Source of the DNA: a bacterium
GTDB lineage: Bacteria > Zixibacteria > MSB-5A5 > GN15 > FEB-12
DNA length: 64,000 bases
Direction: 5' to 3'
Assembly (NCBI GenBank): GCA_020444475.1
Contig: JAHLKV010000002.1
Span: 1-64,000 of the forward strand
In this document: positions 8,052-16,085 of the stretch, piece by piece
Layout of the letters: each line of letters begins with the position of its first letter
Position numbering within the stretch: the first letter of the stretch is position 1
Notes under the pieces: generated by a model
Seen by the model: only the letters and a program-made list of their open reading frames with translations
Told to the model about the DNA's origin: nothing
The model's database searches: none
Made by a program: the position numbers and the translations under genes

Positions 8052-9956
8052 CTAGTGCGAGTCTCCGGCCGGGATTTCCTGTTTGATTTCGCCGCAGCGG
8101 AGCATCATGTCGCCGTAGAAAGAGTTCCAGACGATGTTTTCTTCCTGCAGCCAGTAGGCGCCGGCGTTATCACGAGCCATCGGGCAGTAGGTCAAATAGA
8201 ACGGCTCGTTTGCGGCGTGGCCGAAGGTGTCGTGCAATTCGATAGCGGCCTGCGACACGAAGAAGAACGCATCACGGGCTGTTTCGATATCGGGAGCATC
8301 GGCGCCTCGTCTCGCTTGTGCAGCGAGGCGCTCGGAGACGGCCATCCAGCGATCATGTGCTTCGCCGTTGAACAGCGACATATCGACCGTGGAGATGCTG
8401 TTCGTTAGTGTTGCGTAAGCGTCGGTGGCGGCAGACAGGTTGTCGTTGGCGAGGGCCATTTGCACTTCGAAATAAGCGGCGTAGACCGGCGAGAGTGCGG
8501 CGCGTGTCTCGGATGAAATCGCGAGTCGCACGGCGGTACCTGCCTGGTACGGTTTCTTCGAGGTTGCTTCCTTCCCTGTTGTCTTTTTCGTCGGTTCTGT
8601 GGCATGATCACGGTGCGGCATCGGTGCCGACCCGGGTGGTGACATCATGCTCGGTTTGGCCTGAATCTGCATCTCGCTGTCGATCTTGAAGGCGCCGTTG
8701 GTGACCACCTTCTCCCCTTCGCTGAGACCGGCCCTGACCACATAGAAATTGCCCGCGCGGGGGCCGAGGGTGATCTCGCGACCTTCGAAGAGAACGCCGT
8801 CATCGCCGGGGAGTTCGACATAGACAATAGCCCGCTCGCCGGTGATGAGGGGCGCAGTGGCGGGAATCAGCAGCCGGTTCTCGTTATCATCATTCAGCTT
8901 CGCGGAAACTTCACCGGTAACAAACATGTCGGGTTTGAGGCGGAGGCCGGGGTTATTGACCTCGGCGCGGACACTGACGGTTCGTGATTTTGGATCGACG
9001 ACCGGATCGATGAAGTTGATGGCGGCGTCGAAGGTTTCGCCGGGGAACGACGGTGTCGTGAAAGTGAGGCGCCGTTGGAGAGTGAGCCAGGGGAGGTCGG
9101 ACTCATACGCCTGCAGCATTACCCATAGTTTGGAGAGATCGGCGACGGTGTAGATTCTGGCGCCGGTCTGTACATACATGCCTTCGGTGGCGTTTTTGTG
9201 GACGACCACGCCGCCGACCGGAGCATCGATAGTGAGACGGTCCATCGGGGTGTTTTCGCTCTCTATGGATGCGACCTGGGAGTCAGACAAACCGAACAGG
9301 CGGAGCTTCTGTCGGGCGGCAGTGAGAGTCTGTTCGGCAGTTGAGGTGAGCACGGAGCTGCTCGATCCACTGAGGGTCGCGACGGTCTTCCTGGCCTGCA
9401 GGAGTTCTTCCTGGGCGGCGATCAGTTCGGGTGAGTAGATCTCCACCAGACGGTCGCCGCGCGCGACGGTGGCGCCGGTGTAGTCGACAAAGAGTTTGTC
9501 GAGGCGACCGGGGACCCAGGCGGTGATGTAGGCGACCCGGGTCTCATCGTAGGCCAGTTTACCGACCATGCGCACGGTGCGCTCGGCGGCGCCGCGAGTG
9601 ACCTCGGAAGTCTGGATACCGGCGAGTTTGACGGCGGTTGCGGACATGCGTATCTGGTTGGGGTCGAGTCCTTCTTCGCCGCCGCTTTCGACGGGGATGA
9701 GGTCCATGAAGCAGATGGGGCATTTCCCCGATTTGGGAAGCTGAATCTGCGGATGCATGGAGCAGGTCCACATAGTGGTGGCGTCGGAGGTCGGCGCAGC
9801 TTCCCCTGTTGATTCCGTGTCCGACACGCCGCCGCCGGAGAACATGCTGCCCAAGACAAACGCGAGGAGGACGACCGCGATCATGGCGATGATCGCGGGG
9901 CGTCCCTGCGGGAGGAGTCTTTGCCAGCCGTTTCTTGTTTGTGTCTGGTCGTTCAT
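8052..9956 (-). CDS. cusB: CusB-type periplasmic adaptor with metal-binding ends
   Basis: The 634-residue membrane-fusion protein links the CusA pump to the TolC channel. After an N-terminal membrane anchor (about 18-45) comes a heavy-metal-binding segment with CSMHPQI and GKCPICFMDLIP, as found in many CusB/CzcB homologues. The adaptor core follows (beta-barrel, lipoyl and hairpin: GRLDKLFVDYTG, PVGGVVVHKNATEGMYV). The C-terminal about 150 residues form a DUF3347-like domain ending in LTYCPMARDNAGAYW and FYGDMMLRCGE, with Cys, Met and His likely to bind metal. It probably collects periplasmic copper for the pump. It lies 38 bp after the YHS protein gene and 9 bp before cusA. Confidence 0.9.
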   Translation of the reverse strand: MNDQTQTRNGWQRLLPQGRPAIIAMIAVVLLAFVLGSMFSGGGVSDTESTGEAAPTSDATTMWTCSMHPQIQLPKSGKCPICFMDLIPVESGGEEGLDPNQIRMSATAVKLAGIQTSEVTRGAAERTVRMVGKLAYDETRVAYITAWVPGRLDKLFVDYTGATVARGDRLVEIYSPELIAAQEELLQARKTVATLSGSSSSVLTSTAEQTLTAARQKLRLFGLSDSQVASIESENTPMDRLTIDAPVGGVVVHKNATEGMYVQTGARIYTVADLSKLWVMLQAYESDLPWLTLQRRLTFTTPSFPGETFDAAINFIDPVVDPKSRTVSVRAEVNNPGLRLKPDMFVTGEVSAKLNDDNENRLLIPATAPLITGERAIVYVELPGDDGVLFEGREITLGPRAGNFYVVRAGLSEGEKVVTNGAFKIDSEMQIQAKPSMMSPPGSAPMPHRDHATEPTKKTTGKEATSKKPYQAGTAVRLAISSETRAALSPVYAAYFEVQMALANDNLSAATDAYATLTNSISTVDMSLFNGEAHDRWMAVSERLAAQARRGADAPDIETARDAFFFVSQAAIELHDTFGHAANEPFYLTYCPMARDNAGAYWLQEENIVWNSFYGDMMLRCGEIKQEIPAGDSH

Positions 9957-9994
9957 CGTTCTACACCGGGTAAATTGCCTGGTGCTGTCGTCCT

Positions 9995-10528
9995 CTAGTG
10001 ATCGTGACCGTCGTGACCGTGGTCGTGCCCATCATGTCCATCGTGATGCATCTCTTTTGATTCCTTGCCGGTCTTGGCGGCTTCGGAGGAAGTGACGGAC
10101 ATCTTCTTCAGGACTTTCTGCGGATCTTTGGAGAATGCAGTTCGGCAGTGGTCGCTGCAGAAAGCGATATGGCGGCCTTCGAAATCCGTCGCAATCGACT
10201 TGTTGTCCAGTTTCATGTTGCAGAGCGGGCAGGTGTCCTGGATGTTTTCGAACATGATGCCCTCGGCGGCCGCTGCCTTGAAGTACTTGTCGGGATCGGC
10301 GACGAGCTTCTCGGTGCAGGCCGGGCAGCAGTGGTAGACACGCTGGCCCTGGATGTCGGTATAGGCGCTCGAGTCGATTTTGCCTCCCATGACGGGACAG
10401 GTGGTCTGGTGCTTCATTTCCTTCGGGGCCGCTGCGGCTTTGGTGTCGGTGTTGTCACCGGCATGGGCAAACGTAGCGAGTCCAATGACAGCGATGAACG
10501 CGGTCAGGGTGGTTTTCATAGTGCGCAT
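9995..10528 (-). CDS. Secreted double YHS-domain, His-rich metal protein
   Basis: The 177-residue product has a signal peptide (MKTTLTAFIAVIGLATFAHA) and two YHS/TRASH-like modules: CPVMGGKID with VYHCCPACTEKL, and CPLCNMKLD with IAFCSDHCRTAF. Each is a small cysteine-based metal-binding fold. A C-terminal tail of repeated HDGHDHG would bind several metal ions. The ATG at 10528 is preferred over an upstream one at 10543 because GAGGGAG lies 6 bases before it. It sits between the TolC and CusB genes, so it is probably a periplasmic metal carrier or buffer for the pump. That role is inferred from position and residues. Confidence 0.8.
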   Translation of the reverse strand: MRTMKTTLTAFIAVIGLATFAHAGDNTDTKAAAAPKEMKHQTTCPVMGGKIDSSAYTDIQGQRVYHCCPACTEKLVADPDKYFKAAAAEGIMFENIQDTCPLCNMKLDNKSIATDFEGRHIAFCSDHCRTAFSKDPQKVLKKMSVTSSEAAKTGKESKEMHHDGHDGHDHGHDGHDH

Positions 10529-10547
10529 GGTTGACTCCCTCATTGGT

Positions 10548-11972
10548 TTATTCCTGTACGTGTGTTGTCAGTTCCGATCCAGATAGCATCTCGAGGCGGG
10601 CTCGCGCGGTGGCGAGCGATGCTTGTTCGCGGGCGACAGTGAGTTCGAATTCGAGCAGTTGCCGCTGTGCGTCGAGCAGACTGAGGAAGTCGACGTTACC
10701 GGCGCGGTAGGCGGCGTAGGTGACGTTGAGCGACTGCTCGGCTTTCGGTACGAGACCGTCGCGGTAGAGCCGCAGTTTGCGTCGGGCGTCGGTGTAGTCG
10801 AAGACGGCCTGCTCGGCGAGGGCGGTCAGTTGGTTTCGGGCGTCCTCGAGTGTGTATTCGGCCGCGCGGCGTCGGGCGCGGGCTTCGTCGGTACGGGCGC
10901 TGTTCTTGCCGAACCAGATAGGCAGCGAGAGGCTGGCGGAAATCATCCAGGGATCCTTACCACTTTCCGGCATAGTGGGGTTGAGGGCCTCGCCGGTTTG
11001 GATGTAGTCAACGCTGATGGAGAACTCGGGCATGGCCTGTTTGCCGGCCAGTCGTTCCCCGGCTTCGGCCTGGGAGATAGCGAAACGGACAGCGTCGAGA
11101 TCCGGGTTGTTGGCGATAATGACGGCAAGCAACGAATCGCTGTTGAGCGAAGATTCATCGAGCGGCAAGCGCGATGGCATCGGCAGCGCCGCGTTCGGAG
11201 GCAGATTCAACAGGGAGCGAAGGCGCGCGGCGATCGGTGTGCGTTTGTATTCCAGCGTGCGTACACGGTCTTCGAGCTTGCCCAGCTCTACCTGGGCCTT
11301 GATGATGTCGGGATGCTTTTGCAGGCCGACTTCGTATCTGGTGCGGGCGACCGATTCCCAGAAGGTGAGTAGTTCGAGATTGTCGCGAGTGATGTGCAGT
11401 TCGCGGCCGAGGTAGTAGTAATCGGCATAGGCGGCCTTGACCTGATAGAAGAGACGAAGGCGGGCAGCTTCGAATTTGCGATAAGAGGCATTCGACATGG
11501 CGGTGGCGATGTCTCTGCGAGCGCCGAGCGTGCCAAACCAGGGGAAGGACTGGCGAAGACTAAAGCGCTGCTGTTGCGGGCCGACCCGGGTCTCGACGTG
11601 TTCAACGAAGTAGCCGTAGGAGAGGACGGGATCGGGCAGGCCACCGACGTAGCCGGTTCGTTTCATGTCGGCGATCCACTGCTCGTAGGCGGCGCGGAGG
11701 CCGGGGTTGCGTTTCATGGCGAGGACGAGGAAATCGTCGAGCGAGGCGGTTGAGTCCAGCGAGACGTCGGCTGCGACGGGAAGCTTCATTAGTAGAGAGA
11801 GAGAGTCTTCGGTAGGTTGACCTGGAATCCCATCCGAAGCGCGGAGGATTCCGGGAAGGATCAGCAGTACGATCAGCGTGGTAAGAAGGCCGAACGTGGT
11901 GATCGTGCGGTGGTCGTGGCGGACGACGCGGGCCGAATTGTGCCGTTTTTGATGTCGAATCAGGGTCATCAT
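10548..11972 (-). CDS. cusC: TolC-family outer-membrane channel of the Cus pump
   Basis: The product of about 474 residues has a long basic N-terminus, a hydrophobic signal segment (GLLTTLIVLLILPGILRAS) and the duplicated outer-membrane efflux domain typical of TolC/CusC trimers, with regularly spaced hairpin helices such as RQSFPWFGTLGARRD and YRAGNVDFLSLLDAQRQLLEFEL. It would form the outer-membrane exit duct for CusBA. It is first in the four-gene operon; the next gene starts 19 bp on. Start choice rests on the tandem ATG at 11972/11969. The frame is open upstream, but that part looks non-coding. No ribosome site is visible. Confidence 0.85.
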   Translation of the reverse strand: MMTLIRHQKRHNSARVVRHDHRTITTFGLLTTLIVLLILPGILRASDGIPGQPTEDSLSLLMKLPVAADVSLDSTASLDDFLVLAMKRNPGLRAAYEQWIADMKRTGYVGGLPDPVLSYGYFVEHVETRVGPQQQRFSLRQSFPWFGTLGARRDIATAMSNASYRKFEAARLRLFYQVKAAYADYYYLGRELHITRDNLELLTFWESVARTRYEVGLQKHPDIIKAQVELGKLEDRVRTLEYKRTPIAARLRSLLNLPPNAALPMPSRLPLDESSLNSDSLLAVIIANNPDLDAVRFAISQAEAGERLAGKQAMPEFSISVDYIQTGEALNPTMPESGKDPWMISASLSLPIWFGKNSARTDEARARRRAAEYTLEDARNQLTALAEQAVFDYTDARRKLRLYRDGLVPKAEQSLNVTYAAYRAGNVDFLSLLDAQRQLLEFELTVAREQASLATARARLEMLSGSELTTHVQE

Positions 11973-11986
11973 CGTGGAATAGACAA

Positions 11987-12002
11987 TACAAGAGTCGTGC
12001 CG
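11987..12002 (-). promoter_or_regulatory. Candidate sigma54 promoter for the cus operon
   Basis: The minus strand reads CGGCAC-N5-TTGTA, with GG and the -12 position exactly 12 bp apart. It matches the sigma54 consensus except for C to T at -12. Transcription would begin about 5 bases before the cusC ATG, an unusually short leader. The adjacent NtrC-type regulator makes sigma54 control plausible. Confidence 0.4.
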
Positions 12003-12064
12003 ACTTATAAGGGCGTTGATTGATAACGGGTTACGTGGAGAGACCAATTCAGACGCCGGATTAG

Positions 12065-12093
12065 TTGGAGAATATTCGACAACTATGTATAAT
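12065..12093 (+). promoter_or_regulatory. Sigma70-type promoter of the kinase-regulator pair
   Basis: TTGGAG and a perfect TATAAT are separated by 17 bp, upstream of the kinase gene at 12254. A CGACAA motif lies between the boxes and could place the promoter under the regulator's own control. Confidence 0.55.
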
Positions 12094-12104
12094 AGTATTG
12101 AATA

Positions 12105-12116
12105 ATTGTCGACAAT
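12105..12116. promoter_or_regulatory. Palindromic putative operator ATTGTCGACAAT
   Basis: A perfect 12-bp palindrome lies in the AT-rich divergent region, about 130 bp upstream of the cus promoter candidate and just downstream of the kinase promoter. A half copy (TTCGACAA) lies at about 12075-12082. It is a good candidate binding site for the response regulator encoded at 13312-14676. Confidence 0.45.
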
Positions 12117-12253
12117 AATGGTGATTGATGGGATGCTCAGTTGACCGGAATGCGGTAACCTGCTGTTACACCGATAGTCCCGGGGGCAGCCGGGCGGCGG
12201 GTGTATTCGGGCACATTGATTGCATTCGGAGAGTGATTGGGAATAGATAGCAG

Positions 12254-13315
12254 ATGTGGAAACCTGAAAAAAATACAACCAAGCTGTACGTGCTCGCGGG
12301 CGTGATTGCGATGACGCTCGGGATTCACTATGGCTGGTTGATCGAGCCGTTTTTCGGCCATGTGCACTGGCTGCATTCGGTGCACGGTCGGTTTTGTTAT
12401 ATCCCGATCGTCATTGGGGCAGCGTGGTTTGGTATTCGGGGCGGGCTGCTCACGGCGGCGTTTATTTCGATAGCGGTGCTGCCGTACGTGCTCGGTTCGG
12501 ATCTGGGCCGGGATGCGCTGATCGATGAGTTCACCGAAATCACGTTCTACTTCCTCATTGCCCTTCTGGCCGGTGGTCTGGTAGAGCGGGAGTTCCGGAC
12601 CCGCCAGCGCGCCGAGGAGATGCGTCTGCAATTGGAGCGCTCTCAGAAGATGTCCCTGGTGGGGCAGATAGCGGCGGGGATGGCGCATGAGATCAAGAAC
12701 CCGCTGGCATCGATCAAGGGCGCGGTGGAGATCGTGTGTGACGATTCGACCTCGGAAGCGGATAGGAAGGAATTCGAGTCGATCGTGCTGAAGGAAGTCA
12801 AGCGGATAAATTCGAGTGTGAGTGAATTCCTCGAGTTCGCTCGTCCGAGTGACACGACGATGGCAAAGTTCAATCTGGCGGAGATCATCCGGTCGAGTAT
12901 CCGGCAGGTGGAGCCACAGATGAAAAAGCGCGCCATGCGTATCGAGAGCAGAATCGATGACCCGGTGATTGTCTCGGGTGACGAGGAGAAGATTCATCAG
13001 GTGATGCTGAACCTGCTGCTGAACGCGGTGGAAGCGTCGCCGGATTCGACGGACGTGACGGTCACGCTTCAAGTCGATGGAGGCATGGCTGTAGTCGCGG
13101 TGAAGGACTCCGGCGAGGGTATTAGCGAGAAAGACGCGGGGCGGATATTCGAGCCGTTTTTCACGACCAAACCGGCGGGTACGGGGCTGGGTCTGGCGAT
13201 TGCATCGAATATCGTGGAGAAGCACGGCGGGACGCTTACCCTGAAGAACCACCCCGATCGCGGTGCGATAGCGCGGTTGTCGCTTCCAACAGTCGAGAGC
13301 AGGGCCGGCGCATGA
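12254..13315 (+). CDS. Membrane sensor histidine kinase
   Basis: The 353-residue kinase has about four membrane segments in residues 10-110 and no large periplasmic loop, so it may sense within the membrane or through short loops containing several His (HYGW, HVHWLHSVHG). A HisKA domain follows with phospho-acceptor His145 (GMAHEIKNPL), then a HATPase_c domain with N box (NLLLNAVEAS, Asn257), DSGEGI and GTGLGLA. It phosphorylates the response regulator, whose gene overlaps its stop by ATGA. It is divergent from the copper-type efflux operon, so metal stress is the likely input. The architecture resembles ZraS/AtoS-type partners of NtrC-family regulators. Confidence 0.85.
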   Translation: MWKPEKNTTKLYVLAGVIAMTLGIHYGWLIEPFFGHVHWLHSVHGRFCYIPIVIGAAWFGIRGGLLTAAFISIAVLPYVLGSDLGRDALIDEFTEITFYFLIALLAGGLVEREFRTRQRAEEMRLQLERSQKMSLVGQIAAGMAHEIKNPLASIKGAVEIVCDDSTSEADRKEFESIVLKEVKRINSSVSEFLEFARPSDTTMAKFNLAEIIRSSIRQVEPQMKKRAMRIESRIDDPVIVSGDEEKIHQVMLNLLLNAVEASPDSTDVTVTLQVDGGMAVVAVKDSGEGISEKDAGRIFEPFFTTKPAGTGLGLAIASNIVEKHGGTLTLKNHPDRGAIARLSLPTVESRAGA

Positions 13316-14676
13316 GAATTCTCTTGGTCGATGATGACTCTTCGGTTCGCCGTGTCCTGCAGTTCAAGCTGCAGAAGAAGGGATACGAGGTAACGACGGC
13401 ATCGGATGGTGTCGAGGCGCTGGCTGCTTTGAAGGAGCGGGCGTACGACTTACTGCTTTCCGATATTCGGATGCCGAAGATGGACGGGGTTGAGCTGCTT
13501 GAACAGGCCACAGCCGTGCGGCCGGAGATCAAGGTCATCCTGATCACAGCTCATGCGACAGTGACACAGGCGGTGCAGGCAGTGAAACTTGGGGCGTTCG
13601 ACTATATCACCAAGCCGTTCGAGGATGACGAGCTGTTTGTGGCTATCGATAAGGCGTTCGAGTTCGAGAAGCTGGAGACCGAGAACCGGCGACTTCGCGG
13701 CGCCCTCCGAAAGGCGGAGTCGGGCAAGCAGCTGATCGGCGAATCTCCGGCGTTTACGCGAATGAAGTCCCTCATTGGCAAAGTGGCCGATACGGATGCG
13801 ACGATTTTGATCACCGGGGAATCGGGTACGGGTAAGGAGATGGTGGCGCGCGCCATCCATTGGGAGAGTAGTCGAGCCGACAAGGAGTTCGTAGCCGTCA
13901 ATTGTGCGGCGATTCCGAGGGAGTTGATCGAATCGGAGTTGTTCGGCCATGTAAGAGGTGCGTTTACCGGCGCGGTGCGGGACAAGCGCGGGAAGTTCGA
14001 GCTGGCCGATGAGGGGACACTGCTGCTCGATGAAGTGAGCGAGTTGGCGATTGACCTGCAGGCGAAGCTGCTTCGCGTACTGCAGGAGAATGTCATAGAG
14101 CCGGTCGGGGCGGAGAGATCGCGACCGGTGAATGTTCGTGTGCTGGCGGCATCGAATGTCGACCTTCGGGCCCGCGCGCAGGCGGGTCGGTTTCGCAATG
14201 ATCTCTACTACCGCTTGAACGTAGTGCCGGTGCAGGTGCCGCCGCTGCGAGAGCGCAGGGAGGATATCGGACTGCTGGCACGACACTTCATCGAAACGCA
14301 CGAGGGTAGTACGGCGATCAGGTTCGATCCAAAGTTGTTGCAGGTACTCGTCGAGTATTCCTGGCCGGGCAACGTGCGGGAGCTGGAGAATCTGGTAGCG
14401 CGGATGGTCATTCTTCGGAAGAGCGACCTGCTGACGGTGAAGGACTTGCCCGAGGATTTCGGGCGTTTCGATCCGCATGAGACGAAAGACGAGGTAAAGA
14501 ATTCGGACGTCACGCTCGAAGAGGCCGAGCGCACCGTGATTTTGGATGCGCTCGACAGATCGGACTGGAATAAGTCACGGGCCGCCAAACGGCTGGGCAT
14601 TCCCCGGCATGTATTGCTCTACCGCCTCAAGAAGTACGGCATCGACGAGTCGATGTCTCATCGAAACCGGCACTAA
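13312..14676 (+). CDS. NtrC-family sigma54 response regulator (ZraR/AtoC-like)
   Basis: The 454-residue regulator has a receiver domain (1-120) with phospho-acceptor Asp51 (SDIRMP) and Lys101. A sigma54-activating AAA+ domain follows, with Walker A GESGTGKE (169-176), the sigma54-contacting loop GAFTGA (216-221) and Walker B LLLDEV. A Fis-type helix-turn-helix is at the C-terminus (NKSRAAKRLGIPRHVLLYRLKKYGI). It would hydrolyse ATP to open sigma54 promoters. The gene overlaps the kinase gene by 4 bp. The sigma54-like promoter at 11987-12002 and the palindrome at 12105-12116 make the cus operon its most likely target. Confidence 0.9.
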   Translation: MRILLVDDDSSVRRVLQFKLQKKGYEVTTASDGVEALAALKERAYDLLLSDIRMPKMDGVELLEQATAVRPEIKVILITAHATVTQAVQAVKLGAFDYITKPFEDDELFVAIDKAFEFEKLETENRRLRGALRKAESGKQLIGESPAFTRMKSLIGKVADTDATILITGESGTGKEMVARAIHWESSRADKEFVAVNCAAIPRELIESELFGHVRGAFTGAVRDKRGKFELADEGTLLLDEVSELAIDLQAKLLRVLQENVIEPVGAERSRPVNVRVLAASNVDLRARAQAGRFRNDLYYRLNVVPVQVPPLRERREDIGLLARHFIETHEGSTAIRFDPKLLQVLVEYSWPGNVRELENLVARMVILRKSDLLTVKDLPEDFGRFDPHETKDEVKNSDVTLEEAERTVILDALDRSDWNKSRAAKRLGIPRHVLLYRLKKYGIDESMSHRNRH

Positions 14677-14694
14677 TCGCCGAGAGGTCCTCGC

Positions 14695-15102
14695 TCAGTC
14701 GTTGTGGCATCCGCCGCCGCAGTTTCCTCCCCCCTGGCCGTGTCCGTGACCGTGTTGGCCGGAGTGATCACACTGATTTGCCCCCGTTGCCAGCTCACCA
14801 CGTAACAGGGCCCGCACGGCATCTTCGGCACGCATAGTCGGGACGCCGGAGAGGACCCTGACGCCGTTCTGTTCGAAAAGCATGACCGCCCGCTGTCCCA
14901 TACCGCCGGCGATAATGTGCGTACAGCCAAGTTGATGCAGCCAGGCGGGCAGGACACCGTGGTCGTGCGGCGGCGGGGTGAGCGTTTCGGCCGAGCGAAT
15001 GTTGTTGTCGGCGGTGTCGATCTCAAACACCGTAAAGGTGCTGCAGTGACCAAAGTGCGGGAAAAGAACCCCGTTTTCGGTGGGAACGGCAATTTTCATC
15101 AT
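14695..15102 (-). CDS. ORP/NifX-like metal-cluster protein, His/Cys tail
   Basis: The 135-residue product has the NifB/NifX/MTH1175-type fold (dinitrogenase FeMo-cofactor family): MKIAVPTENG start, HFGHCSTFTVFEID, an IIAGGMGQRAVMLFEQNGV core. Its C-terminal tail is rich in His, Gly and Cys (HSGQHGHGHGQGGG, then CGGGC), likely to bind metal. Family members include the Desulfovibrio orange protein, which holds a Mo-Cu-S cluster. Here it is third in a three-gene operon behind a DUF5320-like protein and another family member. The tandem ATG at 15102/15099 follows an AGGAGA site. It is convergent with the response regulator gene. The bound cluster is unknown. Confidence 0.85.
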   Translation of the reverse strand: MMKIAVPTENGVLFPHFGHCSTFTVFEIDTADNNIRSAETLTPPPHDHGVLPAWLHQLGCTHIIAGGMGQRAVMLFEQNGVRVLSGVPTMRAEDAVRALLRGELATGANQCDHSGQHGHGHGQGGGNCGGGCHND

Positions 15103-15122
15103 GGTATCGTTGTCTCCTGTAA

Positions 15123-15404
15123 CTAGTCCCGCCGGTCTGTACTGAGATTGGTCAGTTGGCGGTCGATTCGATCCAGTTCGGCGCGGAGCACTTCAGCTCT
15201 ATGTTCCAGTCGCTCGCGGGTGGTCATCTGATGGTCGGGTGTGGAGGGCGGTGTGTCCGGACCACGCCTTCTCCCCTGCCCTCGGCCGGTCTGACGGCCG
15301 CCCCGGTTGGCATAGCCCGGCAGGTCATTGCCCCGGCAGAAGCCGGCGCCTCGTCCGGTGAGGGGCCCCTTTCCCAATCGTCCTGTACGATCTCCATCGG
15401 GCAT
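15123..15404 (-). CDS. Small Gly/Arg-rich DUF5320-like protein
   Basis: The 93-residue product starts MPDGDRTGRLGKGPLTGRG and continues to GAGFCRGNDLPGYANRGG, the signature of small DUF5320-like proteins that accompany NifX/MTH1175-like genes. The C-terminal half is a predicted coiled coil (LEHRAEVLRAELDRIDRQL). A ribosome site, AAGGAGA, fixes the ATG at 15404. A paralogue at 46613-47008 occupies the same position in cluster 2, supporting a shared partner role, perhaps as a scaffold for the cluster protein. Function unproven. Confidence 0.8.
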   Translation of the reverse strand: MPDGDRTGRLGKGPLTGRGAGFCRGNDLPGYANRGGRQTGRGQGRRRGPDTPPSTPDHQMTTRERLEHRAEVLRAELDRIDRQLTNLSTDRRD

Positions 15405-15439
15405 GATGCTGTCTCCTTGAAGTTGCGATACTATTTCGT

Positions 15440-15904
15440 TTATTCCTGTTTTTTCCGGTAGTTTCCTCTTCGGCCCTGCCCTCCTCGCCGTCGAGCACTC
15501 TGGCCAAAGCCGCCGGATGTATCGGCGCCTCTCCCTCGCCCGGCCTGCCGGCATCGTAGGCGACGGCCACATCCGGGGAGACGGTAGCGCTCCTGCTCAA
15601 GGGTGCCGTTGGTGTAGCCGCGCAGGATGTCCTCCACCGGTCCGCCGAGCCAGGGAATGACCTGGACATGATGAGCTTCGAGGAGCTGGTGAAAAAGGCG
15701 CGATACCGCACCGCACAGCAGTGTGCGAATACCGAGCGTACAGATCAGCTTGGCCCGTTCGTTAAGGTCGGGGCCGTCAAGCTCGATCGTTTGCGTGCCG
15801 ACGGTCTGACCGGAATCAAGATCGCACAGTAACAGCTTCGAGGCGGTGTCGAGCACCGGTGAAACTCTTCCCTGCCATATCGGGATTGCAACACGTTCGC
15901 TCAT
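15440..15904 (-). CDS. ORP/NifX-like metal-cluster protein
   Basis: The 154-residue product begins MSERVAIPIWQGRVSPVLD, the classic opening of the MTH1175/NifX group, followed by CDLDSGQTV and a CGAVSRLFHQLLEAHHVQVIPW core. After residue 105 the sequence turns very rich in Arg and Gly, with GCGRRLRCRQ. It heads the three-gene ORP-like operon. No ribosome site precedes the ATG, and a sigma54-like promoter at 15917-15932 would start transcription about 2 bases upstream, so the message may be leaderless. The protein probably binds a metal-sulfur cluster; the identity is unknown. Confidence 0.8.
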   Translation of the reverse strand: MSERVAIPIWQGRVSPVLDTASKLLLCDLDSGQTVGTQTIELDGPDLNERAKLICTLGIRTLLCGAVSRLFHQLLEAHHVQVIPWLGGPVEDILRGYTNGTLEQERYRLPGCGRRLRCRQAGRGRGADTSGGFGQSARRRGGQGRRGNYRKKQE

Positions 15905-15916
15905 ACAGAGCTATGA

Positions 15917-15932
15917 GGCAGATTGCTTGCCA
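15917..15932 (-). promoter_or_regulatory. Candidate sigma54 promoter of ORP-like cluster 1
   Basis: The minus strand reads TGGCAAGCAATCTGCC: TGGCA-x-G, then TGC, with GG and GC exactly 12 bp apart as sigma54 requires. It lies just ahead of the 15904 start, with an inverted repeat about 160 bp upstream. Confidence 0.5.
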
Positions 15933-16065
15933 ATCGCCTCGCGTGAGCCGAGAGTAAGACGCTAAATGATTGTCTAATAAGATAATAGGTTTGATATACA
16001 TACGAGACAGGATCGTCCGACAGTATGGACATGATGCAGAAACGCAAGAGTCCGTGTCGTTACGA

Positions 16066-16079
16066 TTGCAATAATGCAA
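16066..16079. promoter_or_regulatory. Upstream activator site TTGCA-N4-TGCAA, cluster 1
   Basis: A perfect inverted repeat, TTGCA-ATAA-TGCAA, lies about 160-173 bp upstream of the predicted start of ORP-like cluster 1, just beyond the activator gene's stop. Spacing fits a sigma54 enhancer. The same pattern occurs upstream of cluster 2 (47951-47966). Confidence 0.55.
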
Positions 16080-16085
16080 CGACTA

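Noticed and set aside
12137..13252. 371-residue minus-strand open frame opposite the histidine kinase
   Set aside because: Antisense to a kinase with all expected motifs; composition is Arg/His-rich with no recognisable fold.
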